NCBI GenBank assembly: GCA_033816765.1
Contig: CM066288.1
Location: 3,410,001-3,474,000, forward strand
Direction of reading: 5' to 3'
Length of the DNA stretch: 64,000 nt
From: Nothopassalora personata
Lineage: Eukaryota; Ascomycota; Dothideomycetes; Mycosphaerellales; Mycosphaerellaceae
A program made the translations under genes and the position numbers. Under the pieces are notes generated by a model, which searched no databases, was not told the DNA's origin, and saw only the letters and a program-made list of their open reading frames with translations. Of the stretch, positions 1 to 10,681 are shown in pieces (position 1 is the first letter of the stretch; every line of letters begins with the position of its first letter).

Positions 1-467
1 ACAAACTGTGCTACGGTATTGCCATAGCCATACTGGTGGGAGCCTGGTGGGAGCATTTGTGGCCTCGGGACAGCTGGCATAGGCCGAAACGCGACAGTGG
101 GGCGCGTTGGCGCTACGAACTGTGTTGCGGCATAGCCATGGCCATATTGCTCGGCGCCTTCTGAATTCGGCATCTGCTGGGTTGACAGAGGATTACGAGC
201 CAGGTAGTCGTCAATCACCTCCGCATAGTCGATGTCGGACGCACCAGCTATGGAGTTGTCGCATGGAGCAGGGTCGTCATACACTTGCTGGTGTTGTTGA
301 AGGTCCAAATAGCATGGGCGCTTCGGCTGTGGCAACTCATCATCAAGAGTCAGATCGATGGTAGAGCCGCGACGACGCTTGAGGCTATTGCTTGGAACGG
401 CGTTGATGTTGTCGATGAGGCCTGGCGCCATCATGACTGAAGATGAACCCATATTGAAGGAGTTCAT
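1..467 (-). CDS. Hypothetical protein, 5' part only (runs off left edge)
   Basis: The frame starts at an ATG at 467 and stays open without a stop to base 1, so about 155 N-terminal residues are visible and the 3' end lies outside the window. The product begins MNSFNMGSSSVMMAPG and carries a basic stretch (LKRRRGST) followed by TIDLTLDDELPQPKRP, which resembles a nuclear targeting region. It then becomes Gln/Tyr/Gly-rich, with two similar segments (QYGHGYAATQFV and QYGYGNTVAQFV) separated by a Pro-rich linker. A second in-frame ATG at codon 6 is an alternative start. No catalytic domain is recognisable. The composition suggests a nuclear, low-complexity protein, but this is inference. Confidence 0.6.
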   Translation of the reverse strand, partial: MNSFNMGSSSVMMAPGLIDNINAVPSNSLKRRRGSTIDLTLDDELPQPKRPCYLDLQQHQQVYDDPAPCDNSIAGASDIDYAEVIDDYLARNPLSTQQMPNSEGAEQYGHGYAATQFVAPTRPTVAFRPMPAVPRPQMLPPGSHQYGYGNTVAQF

Positions 468-1843
468 GTTGAGTGCCCTGAATCTTTCTGTCTTGCAGGG
501 AACTGTGTAAATGTGAAGCGTTGCGTGTTGCTGCAGTGCTTCAAAGCCTCCTGGAGTGCTTGTCGTGCAGGTGTGATGTTGCTTTCGACGTTGTATTGTG
601 CTCGAGTATAGTGTAGTGTACTTGTAGCCTGGGTATGGTACGTTGTGGATGGTAGAGAGTAAAGGAAAAGACGGAAATCTGTTGAAATATAAATGGAAAT
701 TTTCATTCACCTCTGAGGACACTGGAGAGTTTGGCTGAGGACGATACCCCTCCAAACACTTCGCCACTAACACTCGTGCCAGGCCGGTTCAATGAGGACG
801 ATGAGCAGCATAGTAAATTCGCTAGCGGGCAAGTTGCATTAGTCTTGTACAGCTAGGACTATGATCAAAGGGAAGCAAATGCTCAGGGTGAGAATCTTGC
901 TCAGCAAAGCGACCGGTAGGAGTGCGTTGCTGGTCGACGTCTGCATCAGCTATGAGGCTATAGGTCAGCGATGTATCAGCTTTGAGGCCAGGAGGAACCA
1001 GAGTGGCTCGCGAGCTGCTCCTCTGCGGGTAGAAGGCTCTCTGCAAGAGAACGCAGAAGGGGCACTTCACGAAGCTCGCTCTATCACTCCCGGCGCTTCG
1101 GAGGCGGGCTGTCCGCGGTTGATGGGCCAGTCACGGGATTCGAGTTGAGCTTGGTACAGGGCGCCGACCACATCTCCTTCCACCATCCGAAGCAATATGT
1201 AGAGATACTAAAATCCATGGCGAAGCGTGACCATTACCGCGATGCAAAGCAGCGGCCTGTTGTGCGACTGGTCAGAGGAAGACGCATTGCACGGCAGCAG
1301 CACTCTAACATGGCATTCTCTTTGGGACCGTAGATAATCGTCCAATGAACGTCCGGGAGGTACGTTGATCTGCCCAGATGCATCTGCACCCTCGGAATCT
1401 GGCTGTCGCATCCTCGTTCGGGCCCTAAGATGGAACTGGGCGGGCGGCACCCTTAGTCCTGGGAGTCTGTCATTGTCCGCTCCAAGTAAAGGGTGCGCAG
1501 AGACCTCGCAGATACATGTGATATCGACGTTCACGATGTTCGCACTCCGAGCAAGACTTGCCAAGTAATCGCAGGAGAGCATGGCCAGTGATAAACAGCA
1601 GGCGATACGGTCTAATTTGGCTCATCCAGCGTTCACGTTAGCTCCTGGCTGTTCCAGAACTGTCAGCCCTGTGGCCGAAGCGTCGGAATCAGAAAGTTTA
1701 GACAACGATTGAGGACGAAGGATCAACAAGGAGATCAGAGAGTCTTGGCAACTGAAGAAATGATACAGAAAATACACACCGGGTATAGCCGTCGCGCCTT
1801 AAACTCCTTGAACGTTCTTGCCGTCGGTTTGACATGCAGAATC
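468..1843. other. Intergenic stretch, no gene recognised
   Basis: This 1.4-kb stretch holds the 5' region of the left-edge gene and the 3' flank of the EF-hand gene. The small open frames on both strands (for example 1208-1582 minus, 124 codons from an ATG) show no recognisable motif and overlap each other on opposite strands, so none is called. Confidence 0.5.
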
Positions 1844-2468
1844 TCAGCCAAAGACGCCTGCCCGTCGCATGACAGATTCAAAGTCCTCCATGCTGACACC
1901 ACCAAGTCCTCCAGCAGTAGCTTCACGAATCATATCCTTCAGGAAATTATCCGGGACATCCTCGCGAAGCTCTTTGGTGACTCTGCGAAGATCGTGCAGT
2001 GTAATCTGCCTATCTTCACCCTTGGTGAAGAGGTTGTAGGCTTTCGTGACTTCCTCGTTCAAAACATCGGGGTCGTCATCGCGGGAGTTCAGCGCTATCG
2101 CCGCGATAGGGAGGAAGTGCTCGTAGGTGATAACACCGGCCTCATCCGGGTCGGCGATTTCTAGGTATTCGTTCAAAGTGGCCTGGTCCTTTGGCGGTGC
2201 ATTCAACGCGATCAGACACCTCCTCAGCTCATTTGCGGCGATGAGACCCTCTTTTGACTCGTTCTCCTCATCTGGGTGTGCGAAGATGGCGAAAGCTTCC
2301 CGGATCTCTGCCTCCTGATCTGCAGTAATATCATTCTCTTTTGCGAGCTTCGACCTGCGTTTTGCGGGCTGTTTAGGGGCAGCGGCCGCCGCGGGCTGCT
2401 TGCGTTTGGGAGGCTGTTGAAGCTGGTCAGCGCAGTTCACAGTCACGTTACACCACGAGACTGACCAT
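1844..2468 (-). CDS. Centrin-like EF-hand protein with degenerate calcium loops
   Basis: The frame 1844-2446 encodes about 193 residues that resemble centrin or calmodulin. A basic, Ala/Pro-rich N-terminus (PPKRKQPAAAAAPKQPAKRR) precedes helix-loop-helix segments beginning EIREAFAIF; the segment ITLHDLRRVTKELREDVP closely matches the third EF-hand region of centrins. The acidic 12-residue calcium loops are not canonical, so calcium binding may be weak or lost. The open frame has no upstream in-frame ATG; its first possible codon is a GTG at 2446. A 43-nt intron from a GTCAGT donor just after an ATG at 2468 to a CAG at 2423 would give a start M-LQQPPKRKQ in frame. This is the model used here but it is uncertain. 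Centrin relatives act at spindle poles, in mRNA export and in nucleotide excision repair; which role applies is unknown. Confidence 0.55.
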
Positions 2469-2954
2469 GTGCCACTGTCTACCTCACGGTCTATTGTATA
2501 CTACAGCGACATCTCGACAGCCACGACTAGTGACGTTACCAGGAATGAAAGCGGCGGCCGGCAACCACGACGCCAAGGCCGACCAAGCACAAAGCGCCCT
2601 CCCTTGCTCCTCGCTCCTCGCTCCTCCGTGTCCTCACTTTCAACTTCGACTCATCATCTCTTTCCACACGACCACTTACACCAACATTACCAGCGCGCAG
2701 CGATAAATCGACGCAACTAACCGTCGAAGTGTCGTTCCCCTGCATTACCCGCCGCCACCACCACCGCCACCACCACGAACATCATCTTCGCCGCACGTGT
2801 CCAGTAGTGACAAAGCGCTTCGGTGTCCGGATCCGCGCCAGAACGCGCTCTTTCGACGTGTCTGGCTGCTTCGTCTCCCTTTGTACTCTCCCCATCACGC
2901 CCACAAGCCACTAGAAAGCAATCGTCGCGTCTGCGATCGCGTTCGCCTTATCAC

Positions 2955-5396
2955 ATGGCCACCATGGCCTTCCCCTCCCTTTCCTTACCTCCGCTCGACG
3001 ACAGCATGGAAGTCTCATCATCGCCTGCGGGCAATGTACGTGACGACGACATCGACATCGACTTTGGCGACTACTACGACAACACGGATGGCGTTCAGCT
3101 AACTGACGATGAGTACATGCTCGAGGACGGCGATCCTGTACGACCTCCAACCGCCACCGACGAGATGATGGGTGACGACGAACACGTGGATGCTGCTCCA
3201 GCCAATGAAGAGGTGATGCAAGATAGTGACGAAGCCGGACAATTTGACCTGGCAGATGAGGAGTTGATTGATTATGATGATGACGATGACCTCCAGGATC
3301 AAGGTCCAGAACTTGCAGACACCATTTTCGAGGCCGCTGAGCCGGCTGTTCAAAACACCGCCACTGTCGTAAGTGCGACTGGCGGGGATCAACCACGGGC
3401 AGTGGAGCCTGCAGACGAAGAGATTGTGCGCCAGCCAGAGCCAGATGTGAAGCCTCAAGAGGTGCTAATCGAGGAGACTACTGCTCCTGGACTGGAGGAG
3501 ACGGCACAAGCCGACGGCACTACGCTCTTGGCCAGCGAGGATGCAGAGAAGCAACTCGAACAAGAAGCGCCGGTGTCCGATGAGCAGAAAAGCGCGAACG
3601 TGCCAGCCGTCGATGGCGAAGGCGAACAAGGTCTTCACACGGTTGCAGAGGAGTCCAAGGCACTGGAGGCTGTCGATGACGGCAGAGCGGCGGATGCTGA
3701 GCCAGCAGCCACTGCTGAAGAAGAAGCAGAAAGCACAGAGACCATCTCTGGTCGGCCACCTCCTCAGCTTCCAGGCACCTTGGACACTTCCACACGCCAC
3801 GTCTCGGAAGGTCCGCCGACCCCAACGGACACTGGCCTGCATCCTATGATTGTGCGCTATGGAGAGTTTGCCTTGCCTTTGTTTAAATCTCGCAGTCAGC
3901 TTGATGGCCTGCTGAAGAACGATAACCTCGCGAACGTCAGTCTCTCTGATTTGATCAAGAGCTGCAGAGAGCGACTTCCTGTGAAGACAGGCGAAGCTGT
4001 CTCCGACGAGCAGAATCTTGTCCTTGGTTTCGATTCTATGGGCCTCGTACTTGTTGAAGGTTCACCCTGTGCGTCTGAGACCAGTCTTCAAGATGTCCTG
4101 GATGTTTACCTGCTTTTGCATCGTAATGACGGCAAAGATGACGTCCCACCGCTTTCTATGACACTTACTGTGCAACTCAAGTTTTCCAGTCACCTGCAGA
4201 TGTTCAAGCAGACAGCACTCCGAGGACAAGGAATGTCCAGCTTCGCCGCTCCACATCTTCACGAAGATGAAGACGACTACAACGATGCAGCAGAACAGGA
4301 CGAAGAAACCCATGACAATGAGCAAACTCCCGTCGAGGATATCAACGACACAGGCGAAGACACTACTGCCGAGCAGGATCATGCACAAGGGTTCACAGAA
4401 GACCTTGCTGAAGGCGAACACCAGCAATACGAAGAGAACAATCCGGATGCAGAGGATGATGACTCCTCTGGTCAACATGAAGGTCAAGAGTACAACGAAG
4501 ACACCAACTACGAAGAGTATGATGAAAATGCAGAGTATCCAGACCCGGAAGAAGAGTTCGAAGGTGCCGCTGAGGATAACGCTCTTGCTTATGAATCCAG
4601 CGAAAGCCATGCTTACACAGGCGATGCGAACGATGAAGCTGACATCACCGCGCTGGATTCTGCAGCTCTCGGTCAAGCTGATTCTGAGAATCATGCCACT
4701 GGTGAGTGTCCAGAAGATGACTTGATACAATATGACGACGACGATCTGACATGTGATCCATCAGACACCGCTGCAGAGGAAAGTCGCGACGAGCTCGCAG
4801 CACCGAATGAAGAGCATGACTACGCGGCCGAAGACTCGAACTTCGATCAGGCCTACGAAGCTGCTTACGAAGATGTTAGCGGCGTTGACCCAGCTACAGG
4901 CGAAGACAATGCAGATGACGGGCTTGGTCTCAATTTGGGCACCGAGGACACGTACGAGCCCGATCTGGCGTACCCTGAGCCCGAAGAAGACGGCGAGCAG
5001 CAATACGACGAAGCTGGAGAGAGTCCTGAGGACCATCCGGAAGGCCACGCTGACTACGTAGACAACGGTGACGAAGGCGAGCTCCAGCATCAAGAAGATG
5101 ACGACCAGTTCCATACTGCGATTGACTTACTTGATGGTGAAGACCAGGAACACGCACCAGGAGAAGAGACACCCATGAACGGGCATGACCAGCCGGCTGC
5201 TACCGCCCAGAACGAAGAGGACAATCTCATCTTTGACGATGACGACGAAGAGGATGGCTCTCACGACGTGCCCGTAGGAGCCGTGGCCAATAACTCTCCG
5301 CTTGGCAAGCGCTCCTTCGAAGAGCATGCCGATGATGATGACCTGCTCGACTTTGGCGATGATGAACCCGACACGAAGAAGGCACGCTCCAGCTAG
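2955..5396 (+). CDS. Large acidic protein of unknown function (813 aa)
   Basis: A single-exon frame; I start it at the ATG at 2955 (context CACATGGCC), the first ATG in a frame otherwise open back to a GTG at 2823. A second ATG lies at 2964. Most of the protein is Asp/Glu-rich and predicted disordered. One folded-looking block around residues 295-425 (FALPLFKSRSQLDGLL, NLVLGFDSMGLVLVEG, VYLLLHRND, SMTLTVQLKFSSHLQMFKQ) interrupts it. The C-terminus is DLLDFGDDEPDTKKARSS, with a short basic patch that could serve nuclear import. Highly acidic fungal proteins of this kind are often chromatin- or transcription-associated, but I recognise no named family. The absence of introns over 2.4 kb and the unbroken frame make the gene itself certain. 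Confidence 0.8.
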   Translation: MATMAFPSLSLPPLDDSMEVSSSPAGNVRDDDIDIDFGDYYDNTDGVQLTDDEYMLEDGDPVRPPTATDEMMGDDEHVDAAPANEEVMQDSDEAGQFDLADEELIDYDDDDDLQDQGPELADTIFEAAEPAVQNTATVVSATGGDQPRAVEPADEEIVRQPEPDVKPQEVLIEETTAPGLEETAQADGTTLLASEDAEKQLEQEAPVSDEQKSANVPAVDGEGEQGLHTVAEESKALEAVDDGRAADAEPAATAEEEAESTETISGRPPPQLPGTLDTSTRHVSEGPPTPTDTGLHPMIVRYGEFALPLFKSRSQLDGLLKNDNLANVSLSDLIKSCRERLPVKTGEAVSDEQNLVLGFDSMGLVLVEGSPCASETSLQDVLDVYLLLHRNDGKDDVPPLSMTLTVQLKFSSHLQMFKQTALRGQGMSSFAAPHLHEDEDDYNDAAEQDEETHDNEQTPVEDINDTGEDTTAEQDHAQGFTEDLAEGEHQQYEENNPDAEDDDSSGQHEGQEYNEDTNYEEYDENAEYPDPEEEFEGAAEDNALAYESSESHAYTGDANDEADITALDSAALGQADSENHATGECPEDDLIQYDDDDLTCDPSDTAAEESRDELAAPNEEHDYAAEDSNFDQAYEAAYEDVSGVDPATGEDNADDGLGLNLGTEDTYEPDLAYPEPEEDGEQQYDEAGESPEDHPEGHADYVDNGDEGELQHQEDDDQFHTAIDLLDGEDQEHAPGEETPMNGHDQPAATAQNEEDNLIFDDDDEEDGSHDVPVGAVANNSPLGKRSFEEHADDDDLLDFGDDEPDTKKARSS

Positions 5397-6224
5397 TTGC
5401 CTGGCACGCTGCTGGAATGCTGGCTTTATACCCGAGGACGGATATATTGGTCTGCGCTACAGACGGCCGAAGCGTGAATTCCTGTCCATCACCCCTACCA
5501 ATACCCATAATACACCACCACCAGATGCTTACTAACACAGCAGTACTAACACTCCAGCACCATCCCGATCAGCTACACTCCCACATCGACCATCTAGCCG
5601 AACACTCGAGGGCCCTCGCGTTGCAAAGTCACGCTTGAGGATATCCCCTCACGCACAGGTAAGAGCACACATACTAACATAGCGCGCGATCCACGACGAG
5701 TCGGTGGCACATTGTTATTGGGAGGAAGAGCAGAGGTGGGAGTGGCATGCAGCTCGGCGTTCATGGTTGCAATCGAAAAAAGCTCATAACGGCGTTCTGC
5801 GAAGATACCCCTCAGAAGACCGATGGTGGCGTTGGTGGTCAAGGGTTCACGCGCGCTTGCTTGGGCTCTTTGAGGCCCGTTCAATAGCAGCGGTGCACTG
5901 ATTATGTTTCTGTAATGTAGCGAGAGGATGTGACATCCTTGTCGTAGTGTATTCGGCTATTCCATTGCATACAAGGCAGTCACGTCACGGGCCCAGTTCA
6001 TGCCGGTGGCCTGGGCGCTGACTGCCCTGCTTCATGGGTATGCAAAAAGTCAGCGAGCATCTCCTCTCTTCAAGCTAGGAAAGGGAGCGCGAAGAAGGCA
6101 GCCAAGGTTGGCGTCAGTGTTGGGACCGGCACAATCGATGAGATTCTCAACATTAGGCCTTGAAGGCTGCAGGCCATGACAAGATTACCAGCGCTATACA
6201 AGCCTTGCTCCCCCGAGAAACCAT
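5397..6224. other. Intergenic stretch between convergent genes
   Basis: The 0.8 kb between the 3' end of the acidic-protein gene and the 3' end of the cutinase gene contains only short unsupported open frames. I see no RNA gene or repeat in it. Confidence 0.5.
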
Positions 6225-6967
6225 CTAAGAAGCCACGCCGACGATGAAGTCCGTCGCAGCTTGCGCATACTTCTCAATAGTAGCAGAGTGCACGGCCAAG
6301 TCGAGATCGCTTGAGCAGAACGGATCTCCCTCATCGCAATAGCTGCGCAGCACATTCGAGTAAGTGTTCAGTAGCTCGCGACTTGTGACTCTGGCGAAAA
6401 TGCCGTTCGAGGTCGAATTGCCTGCACTGATAGGTTGTCCTGCGTTGAATCGTGGGTCGCCGAAGACGGCTGCGCCAACGACTGGCGAAACGATGTGTGT
6501 GAGTGAGGTGTCTCCTCGCAACATGAAATAGGGAGCATCTTACTGTTTTGTCGATACTGCTCATCAAGGGGATCGGGTTTTCCAGTACCACCGGCCAGGA
6601 GATCAGTCACTACTTGACCTCCCTGCGAGTAGCCGATCAAAGCTATTCTGCTTCCGGATCCGCAAGCGGCAACGTAGGCTTCGACTTTTTCGCGTGCGTC
6701 GTTGATTCCGTCGACGACGGAGCTGAAGTAGATGTCGTCCTCGCTGATGATGACGGCTGGGTAGTCGACGGCGACAGAGTACGATCCTGGGATCCGGGCC
6801 TCGATCAGATCTGCAACGGGCCCGACGGAACCCTCTCCCTCGGCCTGGTTCGATCCTCGCGCAGCGATGATGTATAGGCCTTCAGCGCATGTTATTTGTC
6901 GAGGGATCAGAGGCGCTGCAGCGGCGGTAGCAGTGAGTGCGAGGGAGAGGAGTTGCGTGAGGACCAT
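6225..6967 (-). CDS. Secreted cutinase (carbohydrate esterase family 5)
   Basis: Two exons, 6967-6544 and 6481-6225, joined across a 62-nt intron (donor GTAAGA, branch CTCAC, acceptor CCAG) give 226 residues, the usual size for a fungal cutinase. A signal peptide covers roughly residues 1-18 (MVLTQLLSLALTATAAAA). The nucleophile is Ser114 in GYSQGG. The catalytic Asp194 lies in the cysteine-bracketed YCDEGDPFC and the catalytic His206 in LAVHSAT; the oxyanion region is RGSNQAEG. All members of the alpha/beta-hydrolase triad are present, so the enzyme should be active. Cutinases cleave ester bonds of plant cutin outside the cell, and many fungi, plant-associated ones included, carry several. 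The splice joins QN to IVGAAVFGDPRF, which restores the conserved FGDPRF motif and supports the intron. Confidence 0.93.
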
Positions 6968-8085
6968 GGTTGTTGAGTGCTGGGAGACTTCCCTGAAAGC
7001 CAGCGAGGTGAAAAGTGAAGTATCTAACGTCTTGCTGCTCTGCTGTAGATGATCAGGACCGTGCAGGGCTATGTTTCACCTCTGTCACCGGTTGGGAGAT
7101 ATCTCGCTCGTCTTATACCCCCATGTACGGCTCCATCCAAGTTGCCACGCCTGCCTTCTGTACGCGTTATCGATGTCGGCTCAGATCCACCTTCCCTTCC
7201 TCCAAGCCTTGCGCTATGAACATGCACCTACATTATTAGACTAGTCCACCGCCGGACCACCGTGACGATCGTTTCCACATGTCATCAATTCCTCCGCTTG
7301 TGCTTGCTGCAATACAGACATGACAGGCACAACAATAGATTGGCTTTCCCCAGCGCCCATGAAAGATGTGTCCTCCGCGAGGTCACGCGCAGCACCGCGG
7401 CCTCAAGGCCAGAGCTAACCCAGCATCTCTTCGCTAGACAAGACTCGTAAAGTCCTTCCGGCCGATCAAGGTGACTGACAAAAGCTGGTGAATTTGCTTG
7501 GTAGCACCAGCAAGTCGAGTCGTCTTAGATCGGCGCCAGGCACAGGCGAACTGCATCCGCTCACTGGGCGGTACGATTGGCTTTCGCCACACAGGGTTAC
7601 CGGTTACGTGCAACGGGTCTGTAACTTGTCTCTTGGCACTGCAGCTACGGCGTCGGAGCTTTTTATGGATGCAGGACCGTCTTGAGTGCCTCCGTGTAGT
7701 CCTTGGCCTTCGGAGGCAGCGTCGATGGAGAAGTCGTGAATTGCATAGATGTCTTGGTGCTGTGGAGAACGGGAAATGAAGATCCGGAGGAGATTGAATC
7801 TGTTGGATAAGTTGCTGGTACGGGTGATGGGAGCCGAGATGTTGAGAAAGACTGACGACACGTGCTATGTCTCGAATTTGTAAGAACAGCATAGCGTGCT
7901 GCTTGCTTGCTTGGTACGGGAAAAGGTATCGCGCGCAAGAGGGCAAATCTCCATACCCAAACGCCCACCGATGCGCCTACGCTATTCAACCAAGACCCTC
8001 GCAAGAACGATACGCCTGCAATGCTACCCAGACAAATCCCAAGACCAAGACTCCTCAAACAATATGCCTATGCACTGCACAAGTT
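6968..8085. other. Intergenic stretch, cutinase promoter side
   Basis: This 1.1 kb lies between the 5' end of the cutinase gene and the 3' end of the next minus-strand gene. A minus-strand frame 7663-8058 (131 codons) contains a segment RQSFSTSRLPSP that looks like a mitochondrial presequence, but it opens at TTG, has no useful ATG and shows no family match, so it is not called. Confidence 0.45.
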
Positions 8086-10177
8086 TCAAACCAACCTCCT
8101 TCCGCTTCCTGCCACGCCTCTGCCAACGCTAGCAGTGCCCTTCGCATCGTTAGCACTGACCTTCTTCTGCTGACCCAGCGCCGGCGCGCTGACGTCCCGC
8201 CTCTCCTTGATACTCACGCCCTCAATCATCTGCTTTCTCGGTGTCGCATGTCCGTTCGCGATCGACTTTGCTCTGCCTCGTCGGTAAGCTATCGCTGCCA
8301 AGGCTGCTTCGCGATCGAACGTCGGAGCTGAGCTTGTTCGGCTGCGTGGTGATAGGATTTCGATGGTAGGTGGGATCTTCTCGGCATCCTCGTAGTCATG
8401 GAATGTTGGCTTTGAGGGGGTGAAGCGCATGGGAATCGTTGTGGTTGTGGTGATGGTGCGGGCAGAGCGTTGTTGGTGGAATGGTGTGGGTGGTTGCAGT
8501 TGGGCAGGTGTTTGTGGAGTTGAGGGCAGTAGAGGTATCTTTGTTGTCGACTCAGTGAGGTCAGTGTCTCGCTCAGGTTGCTCCATCTCAATGTCAACCG
8601 GAGTAGGGCGTGGCGCACGAGGAGTCTCGACTTCCAGCACATCATCAGCGATCGCTTCGTTGCCGTCCGGTCCATCTCCCGCGAGAGTCATGCTGCGCTC
8701 GAACGGATCGGAGACATCTGCCTCTACAACATTCCCCATCTCGACATCGGCACTCTGTTCCCGCTCAACGGAGACTCGTGGCCCGGTAAGTGCCTCCTCT
8801 GGCTCAGGCTTGACTTCGGGCATGATGGCAGAGTCTCTCTTTTCTGTCGGCGAGCTTGGGGGAGTCAATACTGATCGCATAGTCCTTCTGATGCTCTCCA
8901 TCTTCTCAGCGAGGGCGTTCGAGATGGCCAGCATGTTGTGCTCCGGCTTGCTCGTTTTGCAACCACAGCAGCCGAATCGACACTCCATTCGCAGGAAGTC
9001 GGCCAGCTCTTCAGCATGTTCACGACGCATCCTCTCCACGGCCAGTTCCTCCTGCAGCCGTCTTGCCTCGACCATTTTCTTGGTAACCACGCCCGTGTTC
9101 TCTTTGTCGTCAGAAAGTGGTGAACCGCCAGCCTTTTGTGGTGATATTCTCCGTGGAGAGCTCATGAGGTCTGCGTCGTCGTCGTGTGATGCCGCGGGTA
9201 GTGCAATCATGCCTTCAGCAGCGATTCGTGCGACCTCCTCTTCCTTCAAGCTTGTCTTCAGCGCGTCCCGCTCTTCTTCCACTACTTTGATGTGCGTTCG
9301 TAGCTTGGCCAGCTCTTCCTGTACCGTCGCCAAGTGGTACTGTGCATCAAAGGTTTCCTGCTCTCGCTGCTGCACCTTTCGCTTCTCGGCCTCCAGATTT
9401 TGCTGCATGACGCGGAAACTGCTTCTTAACGATTTGAGGTCCTCCTTGACTTTCAACAGTTCCGACGATGACTTGAACGCCTCTTTCCGGGACCTTCGGA
9501 TTTCCTTCTCGTAGACCGAAGACTGCGATGAATGGCTTTCTTTGAACGTCGCGAATTCATCCTGTTGGTGTATGCTGTTAGCTCGATGCATGCGTGTCTC
9601 ATCTCGGCTTGACATGACCAACCATGACCACCTCCAGCCTCTTGCCAACCTTTCGCTCCCGCTCGCGGCCGTCATCGCCCTCCTTCTTGAGCCGCCGCAC
9701 TTCCTCCCGCAGCCTTTTCACATCGCTTTCGGCCTCTTCGCGCGCAATCTGTGCCCGGCGCAGTTCCAGCTCGTGTTTCTTCCGCCTCTCACTGCTTTCG
9801 GCATCCCGATCGCGCACGTCCAGGTGCTCGAAGCGCTTGACAAGGCCTTGCACGTCGCTGTTAGTGCGCGCATGGCTCCTGAAAGCCGGCATCTCGGGCA
9901 TTGAGGGCGACAGCGGCAGGCCGTTCAGAGCCGGCCGTCTGTTGGGCGACTGCAGTGGGTAGTCTGCGAAGAGGTTTGCTTTCCGCCGAGGAGATCCTCC
10001 CCTGGGCGACGCGTTCTCGTTCTCGTTCTCGTTGTCTTCGACGTCGGACGCTGAGCTCTTAGCCGTCATGCTCGAGGCCGTCGAGATTTGTCGCGAGTTG
10101 TGTACGCGCTCGGGCGAGAGTGCGTGTAGTGCTTGCGATTCCCGCGACTGGAATCGGAATGCTGTAAGCGAATCCAT
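8086..10177 (-). CDS. Coiled-coil protein with long disordered tail (676 aa)
   Basis: Exons 10177-9623 and 9561-8086 are joined over a 61-nt intron (donor GTTGGT, branch GCTAAC, acceptor AACAG), phase 0, linking RLEVVM to DEFATFKESH. The first 100 residues are Ser/Pro-rich with an acidic patch (DVEDNENENENASP). Heptad-rich coiled coil runs from about residue 115 to 280 (ELELRRAQIAREEAESDVKR; QREQETFDAQYHLATVQEEL) and again near residues 340-380. A cysteine cluster MECRFGCCGC follows. The C-terminal third is Pro/Ser/Thr-rich with many SP/TP sites, suggesting regulation by proline-directed kinases. This architecture resembles fungal cytoskeletal or septation scaffolds. The exact family is not identified. 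Confidence 0.8.
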
Positions 10178-10681
10178 CAGCGCAGGTGTTGCGTGCTATT
10201 CAGATATGAACATGAACAAAAAGAGGTCATCAACGTGGTGAAAGTAAACACGGCATCCTAGCGCCGTTGCTGTGTGTAACGGCAGCCGCAGCACAGACGC
10301 GACCGCGACAAAGCTTACTGTATTTCGACATGGTCATGTGATTCAATCTTCCTCGCTGTCGAGATGGCTCCACTGTGGGGTCGCTTGTCTTACCTGCTCC
10401 ACCTACTCAACTCACTACTCCACCATGAACTCCACGTCCTCGTCGTCCGAACTGCTCTCGCTCTGCTCACCCTGCCTCGGTTTCAGGTCGAGAGACAGCC
10501 GTATGAAGCGTCACATGGACCAGTGCTCCACCTCTTTGTAGCCAGGCAAGTAACTCGTCCGTTCCTAGACGACGAGCTTTTTTAGCCTGACGAGAAGTTC
10601 TCTTCACAACCCGTTCAGACTTGCCATCCTGTACCACAGCTCGAGCGCATTCCTCCTGTTGCGTAATGGTAATGCCTGACT
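10178..10681. other. Short intergenic stretch with possible unassigned 3' exon
   Basis: On the minus strand between about 10,505 and 10,423 one frame reads RLSLDLKPRQGEQSESSSDD and then EDVEFMVE followed by TAG. This looks like a typical acidic protein tail, and a segment SYLPGYKEVEHWSM lies just upstream in the same frame before a TGA. I could not connect these to the neighbouring gene with convincing splice sites, so they are only noted. Confidence 0.25.

Noticed and set aside
7663..8058. 131-codon minus-strand frame with a mitochondrial-presequence-like segment
   Set aside because: It opens at TTG, the only ATG leaves 27 codons, and neither homology nor splice sites support a longer model.
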